Below are positions 52,159-60,933 of a DNA stretch of 64,000 bases, one piece after another (positions within the stretch are counted from its first letter, which is position 1; every line of letters begins with the position of its first letter). Made by a program: the position numbers and the translations under genes. Location: contig CBDBND010000014.1 in assembly GCA_965207985.1 (NCBI GenBank), positions 1-64,000 of the forward strand, given 5' to 3'. The notes below the pieces were generated by a model. It did no database searches. It was given only the letters and a program-made list of their open reading frames with translations, and had not been told where the DNA came from. This stretch comes from CBDBND01 sp965207985 (GTDB taxonomy: Bacteria > Pseudomonadota > Alphaproteobacteria > Rhodospirillales > Rhodospirillaceae).

Positions 52159-53170
52159 CTCTGATCTCCTTCTCTACGAAGACCAGAAGACAACAAAGTG
52201 TAGCTTACGTCAGTGTCCGATTCCCGGGGAGTAGCTCAGTGGGACGCTATCGCTGACATGCTTTACCGTCAAAAAGATGAACTCAGTGCCAAGTATGCAT
52301 CATTGACTGATTCCGCAAAACGAAAGGGATCGTTGGAGTTGGATCCTAATTTCAAGATGCCCAAAGGAATGGTCAAGGTCGATATCCACTTACAGCCAGG
52401 TGGGTATTGCTTGGATTATGGTGACGACGACGTGCTTGCCGGAGCCTTTTACGAATGCGGCGACAATCTTTACGCCAAGGGCCGGGGCGTAGGCACCAGC
52501 GAAAGCAAGGGCGAGGTTGGTATTCGGTTTCTTAAGGAACGGTATCCGGACTTCACACCGTATTCCGTTCTCGATATCGGATGTTCAGCAGGCTCTTCGA
52601 CCGTCCCTTATGCCAAGGCGTTTCCCAAAGCCGACGTGCATGGCATCGATGTGGGTCCAGCCATTCTCCGATATGCTCATGCCCGTGCTGAAGCCATGGG
52701 TGCATGCGTCCATTTTCATCAACGCGATGCAGAAAGTACGAGATTCGACGACGAATCGTTTGATCTCGTTACTTCACATAACGCCATGCACGAGTTTCCG
52801 CAGCGGACCACAGAGCGCATGATGGAAGAAAGCTTCCGCTTGTTGAAATCGGGCGGTGTTGCCATGCATTTGGACATCAATATTCGATTTAACGAATATG
52901 ACCCTTGGATGAAATTTCATCGTGGCTGGGATCAGACAAATAATAATGAACCATATTGGCGCGTGTACGCCACTAACAATCCGGCTGAAATGCTTTGTGC
53001 AACCGGTTTTCCTGAAGATACCGTTTGGCAAGGCAAATTTCAGCAACTTGATAAAAGCCTGCGTTGGTTTATTGCGACGGCACGGAAAGCATAATCGATT
53101 CGAAACCGAATGGTTGCAACGATCACTGTCTGCAAGCGTTTCATGATTATTACATGGAACAAGCATACGC

Positions 53171-53187
53171 CTTAACGTCTCGTTAAG
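53171..53187. promoter_or_regulatory. Perfect dyad CTTAACG-TCT-CGTTAAG upstream of the DUF1800 gene
   Basis: A seven-base perfect inverted repeat with a 3-base centre, about 30-45 bases before the start of the DUF1800 frame. A degenerate echo, CTTAAACGTTCCGTTGAG, follows at 53203-53220. It could be a repressor site or a small hairpin; no regulator gene is adjacent. Confidence 0.4.
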
Positions 53188-53215
53188 AGTCCGGAGTCAA
53201 TTCTTAAACGTTCCG

Positions 53216-55321
53216 TTGAGACTGGAAACCAGCCGCGGACATACTGAACACGAGAGAATTTGTGGGGGGCTTGTCGTTGCCGATAGGAGTCCCACTTTGT
53301 TTTCCCCTCAAGCAAAACGTCAAAACACCGGTAAAACACTCCGGTATCTAGCCCCGTATCAGTTTTTCAATTTTAAGCGCGCCCTTTGCGTCACAGTAAC
53401 GTCCGGGTGTCTGGCGATCGCGCCGATTGGTACCAGCCATCGGGTTATGGCTCAGGTCGCGAATCCTGCAAATGAAGATGCCTTCGAAACCATGGCCTCA
53501 ACTGCCAGGTTTCTGACCCAATCCACCTTCGGGCCAAAACCCGATGAGGTGGTGGCGCTCACCGGGTCTAGCCCCTCCCAATGGCTGCTGGCGGAATTCG
53601 CCAAATCGCCGAGCTTGAATACGCCAATAATTGAGACTTACTTAAGTCAACCGGACGATGAAGTCTTGTGCGAAGACGACGAGGAAGAAGATCCCGAAGA
53701 CGATGAAGAGGATGGTGAGGAAAACGAAAATGAGGAAGGTGAGGATTTAGAAGACGATGAAGAAGGTGACGAGGGTGACGACGGCGACGAAGAAGAGTCT
53801 GAATGCCAAGTAGAAGACGAAGAAGAAATTAATTTCCTCGCTACCATCTCACCGGGTTTTGCTTTTTGGACTAACGCTATTTCCGGTTCCGATCAGGTGC
53901 GCCAGCGTATGGCCTTTGCCCTATCGCAGATCATGGTGGTATCCAACACTGGCGGTGAGGTGCTCACCGACATTCCCCAAGCCATGGGGTACTACCAGGA
54001 CATCTTGACGACGCATGCCCTGGGCAACTACCGGGACCTCCTGGAAGCAGTCACTTATTCGCCGGCCATGGCCTACTACTTGACCTACCTGGCCAACCGC
54101 AAAGGAGACCCAACAACGGGTCGGGTGCCGGACGAAAACTACGCCCGGGAGATCATGCAGCTGTTCACCATCGGTCTGGTCGAACTCAACATGGACGGAA
54201 CGCCAGTACTGGACGGCAATGGTGATCCGATCGAGACCTATACCAACGCCGACATTACCGGTCTGGCCAAAGTGTTTACCGGCCTAGCCACCCAATGCGC
54301 AGACTTTGACGACGGGTCCTTGTGCGAAGAGGAAGACGATTACGTTCCCGAACAAGCCTTTGCCCAGCGCATGCAGGCGTTCACACAATTCCATTCGAAC
54401 CTGGAAAAGAGCTTTCTCGGCAACACCATTCCTGCAGGAACAGGGCCGGAGACAAGCGTCAACATGGCGTTGGATATCCTCTTCAATCATCCCAACGTGC
54501 CGCCGTTCATCAGCCGGCAACTGATCCAGCGTTTTGTTACCAGTAATCCGTCGCCTGCATACGTTGAACGTGTCGCGACGGCCTTCGCAGCCGGTTCCTA
54601 TACCTTGCCGGACGGCAGTGTGGTTGGAGACGCCCGCCGCGGTGACTTGCAGGCAACCCTGGCTGCCATTCTGTTCGACGACGATGCACGATCACAGCTT
54701 TACGAAACCGACGACACGTTTGGAAAAATCCGCGAACCGGTGATCCGGTTTACCAATTGGGCCCGGGCATACAACGTCAACTCGGTGACACCGCAACATC
54801 AGGTTTTGTTGTGGAACACAAGTTCGCCCAGTCTGTTGGGTCAGCAGCCCTATGGTGCGCCGTCGGTCTTTAATTTCTATCGTCCCGGCTACGTGGCACC
54901 GGGCACGCTGACCGCCGCCGCTGGACTGACCGTACCCGAGCTGCAGATTGTCAACGCGGCGACAACGCCCGGCTACATCAATTTCATGACTGCCTTTATC
55001 AGTGAAGGTGCCCAAAACCGCGCCGAGAATAACATCACGGCGATACTCACCGATGAAGGCATACCGTTCGACATCGAAGCGGTTAAGGTCAGCTTCAGGC
55101 CCAACTACGACTTCGAGTTTGATTTGGCTACGGACGCAACAGCGTTGGTAGATCGGATCGAAGCGGTGATGACCTACATCACTCTGTCGCCTGAAACCAA
55201 GGCCGGCATTGTCGACGCCGTCGAAGCGATCACTATTGACTCAGTTGAAAGTCAGGCTTTTAGCGTGCACTTGGCCATCCTACTGGTCATGACCTCGCCC
55301 GATTATTTGGTACAGCGCTAG
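53216..55321 (+). CDS. DUF1800 protein with a long acidic insert
   Basis: Up to 701 residues. A hydrophobic export signal (FKRALCVTVTSGCLAIAPIG, about 53-72) precedes the DUF1800 start RFLTQSTFGPKPDEV. The core has RQRMAFALSQIMVVSN, LEAVTYSPAMAYYL, YAREIMQLFTIGLVELNMDG and the C-terminal GQQPYGAPSVFNFYRPGY. About 58 residues of almost pure Asp/Glu (147-204), bracketed by two cysteines (152, 197), interrupt the N-terminal part. DUF1800 proteins are periplasmic, of unknown function, and nearly always paired with DUF1501, as here. The true start is uncertain: TTG at 53216 and later GTG/TTG codons all lack a strong ribosome site. Confidence 0.8.
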   Translation: MRLETSRGHTEHERICGGLVVADRSPTLFSPQAKRQNTGKTLRYLAPYQFFNFKRALCVTVTSGCLAIAPIGTSHRVMAQVANPANEDAFETMASTARFLTQSTFGPKPDEVVALTGSSPSQWLLAEFAKSPSLNTPIIETYLSQPDDEVLCEDDEEEDPEDDEEDGEENENEEGEDLEDDEEGDEGDDGDEEESECQVEDEEEINFLATISPGFAFWTNAISGSDQVRQRMAFALSQIMVVSNTGGEVLTDIPQAMGYYQDILTTHALGNYRDLLEAVTYSPAMAYYLTYLANRKGDPTTGRVPDENYAREIMQLFTIGLVELNMDGTPVLDGNGDPIETYTNADITGLAKVFTGLATQCADFDDGSLCEEEDDYVPEQAFAQRMQAFTQFHSNLEKSFLGNTIPAGTGPETSVNMALDILFNHPNVPPFISRQLIQRFVTSNPSPAYVERVATAFAAGSYTLPDGSVVGDARRGDLQATLAAILFDDDARSQLYETDDTFGKIREPVIRFTNWARAYNVNSVTPQHQVLLWNTSSPSLLGQQPYGAPSVFNFYRPGYVAPGTLTAAAGLTVPELQIVNAATTPGYINFMTAFISEGAQNRAENNITAILTDEGIPFDIEAVKVSFRPNYDFEFDLATDATALVDRIEAVMTYITLSPETKAGIVDAVEAITIDSVESQAFSVHLAILLVMTSPDYLVQR

Positions 55322-55332
55322 GAGTTACCCCT

Positions 55333-56727
55333 ATGACACTCAATCGCAGATCCTTTTTGACAAGTAGCGCATCGGTCCTCACAGCCGCCTCCCTTGGCGG
55401 TATCGCCAATTCGCTGACCGGTTTTCAGGCTCAGGCGGCCGACACATCCGGCTACAAGGCACTCGTTTGCCTGTTTCTGTTGGGCGGCATGGACAACCAT
55501 GACACCCTGCTTCCCTACGATCAGAGCTCCTATGACCGGTACGCACAGATCCGGTCCAGCTTCATCGGCTCCTACGGCGGTTCGCGGGACCGCAACAATC
55601 TCTTGGCCCTATCGCCGGACAATGCCTCCGCTTTTGATGGACGGGAATTTGCCCTGCCGCCTCAAATGGCTGGATTGCACAACCTGTTTCAACAGGGCAA
55701 CGCCGCCATTGTCGGTAACGTTGGACCGCTGATCCAGCCAACCTCATTAACGCAATTCCAAACGGAAGCCGTACCCCTGCCGCCGCGGCTGTTCTCTCAC
55801 AACGATCAGCAATCCACGTGGCAGTCCAGTTCACCGGAAGGGGCTCAGTACGGCTGGGGTGGCCGGTTCGCCGACGCCGTTCTCGCTGCGGGTGCGAATA
55901 TTTCGCCGGTCTTCACAAACATCTCCAGCCGCGGCAACGAATTGTTCCTCACTGGCGAGACTGTCACGTCCTACCAGGTCACTGAGGAAGGTGCAGCCAC
56001 TGTGGAAATCGTCGACTTTCTTGGTGACATTAACAGTGATGCCATGCTTCCCGTGCTGGATCATATGCGGGCGGTCAATTTCATGGGCGCCAATCTTCTG
56101 GAACAAGACTTGGCTGTTGCGGCGCAAACGTCCTTTGATGCCAATGCTCTGTACAATCACGCCAGCGCCGATATCCCGGTCATGACAACGGTCTTTCCCG
56201 ATAACTTTCTAAGCCGGCAACTGCAAAACGTTGCCCGCACCATCGCCATCCGAGATACCTTGCAAGTCAACCGGCAGATTTTCTTTGTTGCCCTTGGCGG
56301 ATTCGACACTCACGCCACCCAAGCTCAATCGTTGCCGGGATTGCATGGCCTCATAGACAGCTCGGTGACGGCGTTCTTCAATGCCACCCAGGAATTGGGT
56401 GTCGACCAGGACGTCACCCTGTTTACAACCTCTGAGTTTGGCCGCACGCTCGCTGAAAATGGCGACGGCACCGATCACGGCTGGGGCGGACACCAGTTCG
56501 TCGTTGGCGGTGCGGTGCAGGGCCGGCAGATTTTGGGTGACGTACCGGTGGCGGACTTCGGTCATGAGCTCGATTCAGGCGGTGGGCGTTTGATCCCGAC
56601 CACCAGTGTCGAACAGTTTGCTGCGCCGCTGGGCCGCTGGTTCGGTCTCACCGATGCGGAGGTGCTAAACTCCTTGCCCAACCGAGCCAACTTCAGCGAC
56701 GATCTGACGACGCTGCTCAGCGCTTAG
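55333..56727 (+). CDS. DUF1501 protein, Tat-exported
   Basis: 464 residues starting 11 bases after the DUF1800 stop. The twin-Arg signal is NRRSFLTSSASVLTAASLGG with cleavage near AQA-AD (36). DUF1501 has an alkaline-phosphatase-like (sulfatase-related) fold; visible features are LVCLFLLGGMDNHDTLLPYD, FSHNDQQSTWQSS, FFVALGGFDTHATQ and TTSEFGRTLAENGDGTDHGWGGHQFVVGGAV, which carry the likely metal-binding Asp and His residues. It is exported folded, in keeping with a bound metal. It probably forms a complex with the DUF1800 protein. Confidence 0.87.
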   Translation: MTLNRRSFLTSSASVLTAASLGGIANSLTGFQAQAADTSGYKALVCLFLLGGMDNHDTLLPYDQSSYDRYAQIRSSFIGSYGGSRDRNNLLALSPDNASAFDGREFALPPQMAGLHNLFQQGNAAIVGNVGPLIQPTSLTQFQTEAVPLPPRLFSHNDQQSTWQSSSPEGAQYGWGGRFADAVLAAGANISPVFTNISSRGNELFLTGETVTSYQVTEEGAATVEIVDFLGDINSDAMLPVLDHMRAVNFMGANLLEQDLAVAAQTSFDANALYNHASADIPVMTTVFPDNFLSRQLQNVARTIAIRDTLQVNRQIFFVALGGFDTHATQAQSLPGLHGLIDSSVTAFFNATQELGVDQDVTLFTTSEFGRTLAENGDGTDHGWGGHQFVVGGAVQGRQILGDVPVADFGHELDSGGGRLIPTTSVEQFAAPLGRWFGLTDAEVLNSLPNRANFSDDLTTLLSA

Positions 56728-56736
56728 ATTTTCGGT

Positions 56737-58206
56737 TCACGCCCACTTTTTGCGCCACCAGGCGAGAAGCCCGGTGCAGCAAAGATAGATCGCGAACAGA
56801 CAGACCAAGTCGTTGATCCACTTGAACTGTTCGTGAAACACCATGCCGTTGTGAACATCCGCCATGAAGCGGTTCACCGGTACGCCCTCAAGTGACGGAT
56901 GAGGGATGTCGATACGTATGGAATCATTTCCCGGCTGCCATGAGGAGAATCCATTGGCGCCTTTAAAGAACCAGGTATCGCCCGCTTGAGTACCGTCCAT
57001 AATCATCATAGTCAGTGCTGGCACTCTCTCCCATGTGTTCGAACCATCGGCCCGGCGGAAGTTGGGTCCGCCGTAGGTGCCTGCATATTCATAACCAGAC
57101 CGGTGCACGTGGCTGGGCATAACGTTATAGGTGTGGGCGGAAACCGGCGTGGTCTCGTCAAAGGTCCAGGTTTCGCCGCCGTCTGTGGTTTGGATCAATC
57201 CCATGCGGGTCATAACCGTGTAATGCCCCGCCTCTGTGGGTGATGCGGCCAGACTGGTCAATTGCCAGGTGAGGTCGGTGAGGTCGTAGGCTCCTGGCAT
57301 CACATCCCGGTCAAAGGTAATGCCGCTACCGGCGCGGACAAAGAACCGGGCGTGGTCCATGTAGATGCCGGTCACGCTGAGGTAGATGATTGGAACAACC
57401 GCGAGTAGGCCTAGTACTGGACTGTGCAAGTTGTAGAACCACTTTAGGGATGTCAGACGCGTCGACTTACGGACTTTTTGCCGGTGAGTCCGATTCATCC
57501 AGCGTCTCGGGAAAAACCAATAGCAAAATCCCGTTACCGCGAGGATGACCATCACCGTTCCCGCATAGTCGTTGATCCACATGGACGTGCGCCCAGGCGT
57601 AAATCCCTGACCGAAATGCAAGTCCATCATGAAACGGGCAAGACCCACTTCTTCAGGCAGGCCCGGAATGGCAACGGTCCCTGGGCGTGTCCACTGCACT
57701 GAGTCCAGATTATTCAAATCAACAGTGAACAGGGTTGTCTTTTCGGAGATACCAGTAAGATGGTTGGGTCGGGTGTCGTGATCCAATGAAGTGATGTGAT
57801 GTCCTGTAAGACCAACGTGAGTCGCTGGGCCTTTGCTCCCTGAAACAAGCCATAAGCCGTCATCGGTGCCGAGCCAGAGGGTGTTCCACGGATCGTTTTT
57901 AGCGGGAAGTATCGCTTCCACCATTGGCGTGCCCCGGTCTCCGTCAAAGACTACCGGATCCCACGTCTGACCGGCATCAAAGGTCCGCCACAGGCCCCGG
58001 GCTCCACCACCAATGAACTGCAACTGATTGTCGGGATTAACCTGGAAGAAGCGGATGATGTTGCCGTGGACCACCTCCACCAATTGGTGTTCGGAAGCAA
58101 AGCGGTCGGTGACCGTCCATTGCCGTGACCACCGCCACTCAGGGTGGTCGAGCACGATCCCAGATATGGCAAGAACGACTATCCACGCCAAACAAGTAAG
58201 CCCCAC
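56737..58206 (-). CDS. PepSY-associated membrane protein with Asp-box repeats
   Basis: 489 residues from GTG at 58206, with four hydrophobic helices (start, about 215-232, about 265-285, and the C-terminal end) in the PepSY_TM pattern with WMNRTHRQKVRK and SLKWFYNLHSPVLGLL. The two periplasmic segments contain Asp-box (BNR) repeats TFDAGQTW and TTDGGETW. Related reading continues upstream in frame (FNYWVRVTHRW) to an in-frame stop near 58344 without any ATG, GTG or TTG, so the true start is unclear: either ATT/CTG is used or the 5' end is damaged. Family members with this topology include ferric-siderophore reductases. Confidence 0.72.
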   Translation of the reverse strand: MGLTCLAWIVVLAISGIVLDHPEWRWSRQWTVTDRFASEHQLVEVVHGNIIRFFQVNPDNQLQFIGGGARGLWRTFDAGQTWDPVVFDGDRGTPMVEAILPAKNDPWNTLWLGTDDGLWLVSGSKGPATHVGLTGHHITSLDHDTRPNHLTGISEKTTLFTVDLNNLDSVQWTRPGTVAIPGLPEEVGLARFMMDLHFGQGFTPGRTSMWINDYAGTVMVILAVTGFCYWFFPRRWMNRTHRQKVRKSTRLTSLKWFYNLHSPVLGLLAVVPIIYLSVTGIYMDHARFFVRAGSGITFDRDVMPGAYDLTDLTWQLTSLAASPTEAGHYTVMTRMGLIQTTDGGETWTFDETTPVSAHTYNVMPSHVHRSGYEYAGTYGGPNFRRADGSNTWERVPALTMMIMDGTQAGDTWFFKGANGFSSWQPGNDSIRIDIPHPSLEGVPVNRFMADVHNGMVFHEQFKWINDLVCLFAIYLCCTGLLAWWRKKWA

Positions 58207-58366
58207 CCAACGATGCGTAACCCGGACCCAATAATTGAATCCGGTTGTCCTGCGCCTAGCCTTGATGGCCGGTGAAGGTGTTACGTCCGTATTGGAGGCG
58301 ATGTCGACCAGAGGGCTTACTCCCCAAATAACGGCTGCAATTTAAACCAACCGTGAAGGTGGTGCA

Positions 58367-59521
58367 TCATCGCCGCTTCTTTACAAAGTCCCGCGTGATC
58401 TCGCTGACCTTGGTCACACCCAATAGGGCCATGTCGCGCTCGATTTCCGTGCGCAGGATGGAAAGCGCTTTTTCTACGCCCGGCTGTCCGTAGGCACCGA
58501 GGCCATATAGATAAGAACGGCCGATGGAGCAGGCCTTGGCACCCATGGCCAAGGCTTTGATCACATGGGTGCCGCGGCGCACGCCACCGTCGAGGATCAC
58601 GTCCAATTTGTCGCCGACCGCGTCAACGATGGGACCAACGGCATCGATGCAAGCCGGCACGCCGTCCAGCTGCCGTCCGCCATGGTTGGACACCATCACC
58701 CCATGGGCGCCGATCTCTGCAGAGCGCACGGCATCATGCACCGAATGCACACCCTTAATAAGAAAGCGTCCGCCCCATTCCTGGGCCAGCCATTCAGCGT
58801 CTTTCCAGTTGAGGGAACGGTCCATTTGATCGCTGAGATATTTGATGACGGAAACGGCACCCTTTTTCAAACTGAGATCGTCGCGCTGCGACACGTTGGC
58901 GAGATCAAATCCGGGGTGAAGGAGAGCGTTCAAACTCCAATGGGGATGGGTTAGGAAACTGAACATACTACCCAAGGTGAACTTGGGGGGCATGGTCATG
59001 CCTGTGACCCGGTCACGCTCCCGATTGCCCGGCACTGGGACATCCACGGTCAAACAAATGGCGTGATAGTCCGCTGCCTTGCAGCGTTCGACGAATTCCT
59101 TCGTCAGGCCCCGGTCCTTGTAGACGTAAACCTGATACATCTTTGGTCCGTCGGTGGTGGCCGCCACGTCTTCCAAGGAGGTGGTGGCCAGGCTCGATAA
59201 ACTGTACAGCGTTCCCGCCTTGTGTGCAGCGCGAGCCACGGCCCGTTCGGCCTCATGATGAAAAAGTTTGGACATGCCCGTCGGTGAACAGAACACCGGC
59301 CAATCCAAGGCCAGACCGAGGACGTTCGTTTTTGTATCAATGACACTGGTATCGGTCAGGTAATTGGGGATCAGTTCGTAGTCATCGAAAGCGTCTGTGT
59401 TTCGCCGCAATGTCACCTCATCGTCTGCACCGCCATCAATGTAATTGAAGATGGGTGTGGGCAAACGGCTTTTGGCTTTGCTCCGCAAACGGTCGATGTT
59501 GTAGCAACGGTTTAGGGACAT
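58367..59521 (-). CDS. FMN-dependent alpha-hydroxyacid dehydrogenase (LldD-like)
   Basis: 384 residues of the lactate dehydrogenase/glycolate oxidase family. The active-site signature SNHGGRQLDG (278-287, catalytic His280) and the substrate-binding FNYIDGGADDE (25-35), CSPTGMSKLFHHEAE and DGGVRRGTHVIKA (FMN phosphate) are all present, at the usual length. It oxidises an L-2-hydroxyacid such as lactate or mandelate and passes electrons to quinone or oxygen. It lies 9 bases downstream of the MFS transporter gene (59531-60811) on the same strand, so uptake and oxidation are probably coupled. Confidence 0.9.
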   Translation of the reverse strand: MSLNRCYNIDRLRSKAKSRLPTPIFNYIDGGADDEVTLRRNTDAFDDYELIPNYLTDTSVIDTKTNVLGLALDWPVFCSPTGMSKLFHHEAERAVARAAHKAGTLYSLSSLATTSLEDVAATTDGPKMYQVYVYKDRGLTKEFVERCKAADYHAICLTVDVPVPGNRERDRVTGMTMPPKFTLGSMFSFLTHPHWSLNALLHPGFDLANVSQRDDLSLKKGAVSVIKYLSDQMDRSLNWKDAEWLAQEWGGRFLIKGVHSVHDAVRSAEIGAHGVMVSNHGGRQLDGVPACIDAVGPIVDAVGDKLDVILDGGVRRGTHVIKALAMGAKACSIGRSYLYGLGAYGQPGVEKALSILRTEIERDMALLGVTKVSEITRDFVKKRR

Positions 59522-59530
59522 GACTTCACT

Positions 59531-60811
59531 CTACCCGGCAGTGCCTTCAGAAACTACTGATGTGCCTTGATCCGCCCGGGCGAACGCTTGCGGATAGGGA
59601 CCAAGGGTCAGCAAAGCAAACGATCCAACGACAATGAGGATACCTGTTCCGATCAACGGCACGTCGTAACTGCCGAACACATTGTAAGCCGTGCCGTACA
59701 CATAAGGAGCGGCCACTGTCGCTGAGATGAAAATCAAATAGACCCAGCTATAGATGGCGCCGAAAAAGCGCAGGCCAAAATAACGGCTGACCAAAAAAGC
59801 AATGACGTCGTATTCCGCGCCTGCCACCAATCCAATGAGCAGCACGGACACCACCACGGCCGCCGGTTCGATGCCGTTGATGGTAAGCAGAAAACTGGCC
59901 AACGCTGAGGGCACAAAGAAGAGAAAGGCGACCAAGGGAGCCCATATGTGATCCATGAGAATACCGACTAGCACCCGGCCGCAGATAACCATAATGCCCA
60001 CAAGTCCAGCGTAAGCGGCGGCCTCCGCGACCGAGTAACCGCTTTCACCCAGCAACGGTATCAAAATGGGGATCATGCCGCCGGTGCCGGCTGACACGCC
60101 GAACAAGCCAATGCCGATGGTCCAAAACGCTTTGGTCCGCACCGCAGCAGAGAGGTCGATACCCGGGAGAGCGGTCGCTTCGGTATTGGCTGCGGTGGTT
60201 TCTTTCCGGGACTTTTGCTCGGGTGACTCCTTCAAAAAGAGAATGAGCAAAGGCATGGCAATGACAAATGCAACTGCGGCCATACCCGGAAAAGCCAAGC
60301 GCCAGCCGAACTGTTCGATAAGCCACACCGCATAGGTTGGGGCAAAAGTTGCGGCGATGCCTGACCCGGAGAGAGTCAACCCGAGAGCCAGGCCGCGGTA
60401 ACGGTCGAACCAGGTGTTGATGGCATAGGAATACGTGATGGTCATGGTGCCTATGGAGACGATCGCCATCACCATCCACATGCCGTAGAACACGATCAGA
60501 TTGTTCGGCAGAAGCGCAAGACTGCCGTAGCTGACGACAAAGGCGAGCTGTGAGCCAATGGCGACTTTTCGGACACCTATGCGGTCAAGAACCTTGCCAA
60601 TGACTGGCAGCGTGACGAATACGGTGGTCGCATAGAGGGTCAGCGCTGTTTGCACCTGCCCCCGGCTCCAGCCGAATTCATCTTGGAAGGGCACGATAAA
60701 GGCGCCGAACGTATAAAACGGTATGGCGGACAGGCCGCAGCCGATGCCCACCATGCAAGCCAGAATGACGGTCCAGCCCCGCTTAAATTCGCCGAGATCA
60801 ATGGCCGGCAC
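59531..60811 (-). CDS. MFS transporter, monocarboxylate/oxalate-formate antiporter type
   Basis: 426 residues from GTG at 60811, which follows AAGGGAG at ideal spacing; upstream open codons are unlikely. Twelve helices with FGAFIVPFQDEFGWSRGQVQTALTL in helix 1-2, a signature of the MCT/OFA-like group, and FDRYRGLALGLTLSGSGIAATFAPTYAVWLIEQFGWR in the middle (parts quoted). Likely substrate: a monocarboxylate used by the LldD-like enzyme encoded next. It is divergent from the amine oxidase gene at 60934. Confidence 0.88.
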   Translation of the reverse strand: MPAIDLGEFKRGWTVILACMVGIGCGLSAIPFYTFGAFIVPFQDEFGWSRGQVQTALTLYATTVFVTLPVIGKVLDRIGVRKVAIGSQLAFVVSYGSLALLPNNLIVFYGMWMVMAIVSIGTMTITYSYAINTWFDRYRGLALGLTLSGSGIAATFAPTYAVWLIEQFGWRLAFPGMAAVAFVIAMPLLILFLKESPEQKSRKETTAANTEATALPGIDLSAAVRTKAFWTIGIGLFGVSAGTGGMIPILIPLLGESGYSVAEAAAYAGLVGIMVICGRVLVGILMDHIWAPLVAFLFFVPSALASFLLTINGIEPAAVVVSVLLIGLVAGAEYDVIAFLVSRYFGLRFFGAIYSWVYLIFISATVAAPYVYGTAYNVFGSYDVPLIGTGILIVVGSFALLTLGPYPQAFARADQGTSVVSEGTAG

Positions 60812-60933
60812 AGGTGTCTCCCTTCTCCCGCGTCCGTGCCACCATACGGGAGCGCGGCCGTCAGTCCCAGACCTTGGCCATCCCGGTGCAGGCGCGTACC
60901 ATGGTGAGAGCAAACCCATAGGGGAGACTTGCC

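Larger units (their letters stand above)
50966..52238 (-). mobile_element. IS3-family element with exact ends
   Basis: Left end TGAGCTACTCCCTGATTATTGG (50966 on) and right end reading ...CCGATTCCCGGGGAGTAGCTCA (to 52238) are imperfect inverted repeats identical in the outer 12 bases, with the TG...CA termini of IS3. A GTG triplet flanks both sides (50963-50965, 52239-52241), the target duplication. The 1273-bp element has orfA and orfB on the minus strand and is unrelated to the IS3 copies at 8752 and 12695. Confidence 0.88.
50862..53094 (+). pseudogene. SAM-dependent methyltransferase, 5'-truncated and split by an IS3 element
   Basis: Codons before the IS (NPESPQEIGTVMWDDSAYQMF to NGQEMM) and after it (WDAIADMLYRQKDELSAKY onward) join in frame when the element and one GTG target copy are removed, and align with residues about 46-95 of the methyltransferase at 23598-24680 (STAYKFGAFFEYNNHAMMF). 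The rest has motif I VLDIGCSAGSS, GIDVGPAILRYAHARA and FDLVTSHNAMHEF. About 45 N-terminal codons were lost in the deletion that fused it to the lipoprotein gene. From 52213 a frame of 293 codons is still open but begins inside the IS end. Confidence 0.78.

Noticed and set aside
50966..52213. Start of the 293-codon methyltransferase frame at GTG 52213
   Set aside because: The GTG lies inside the IS3 terminal repeat, and the reading frame continues on the far side of the element; it is not the native start.
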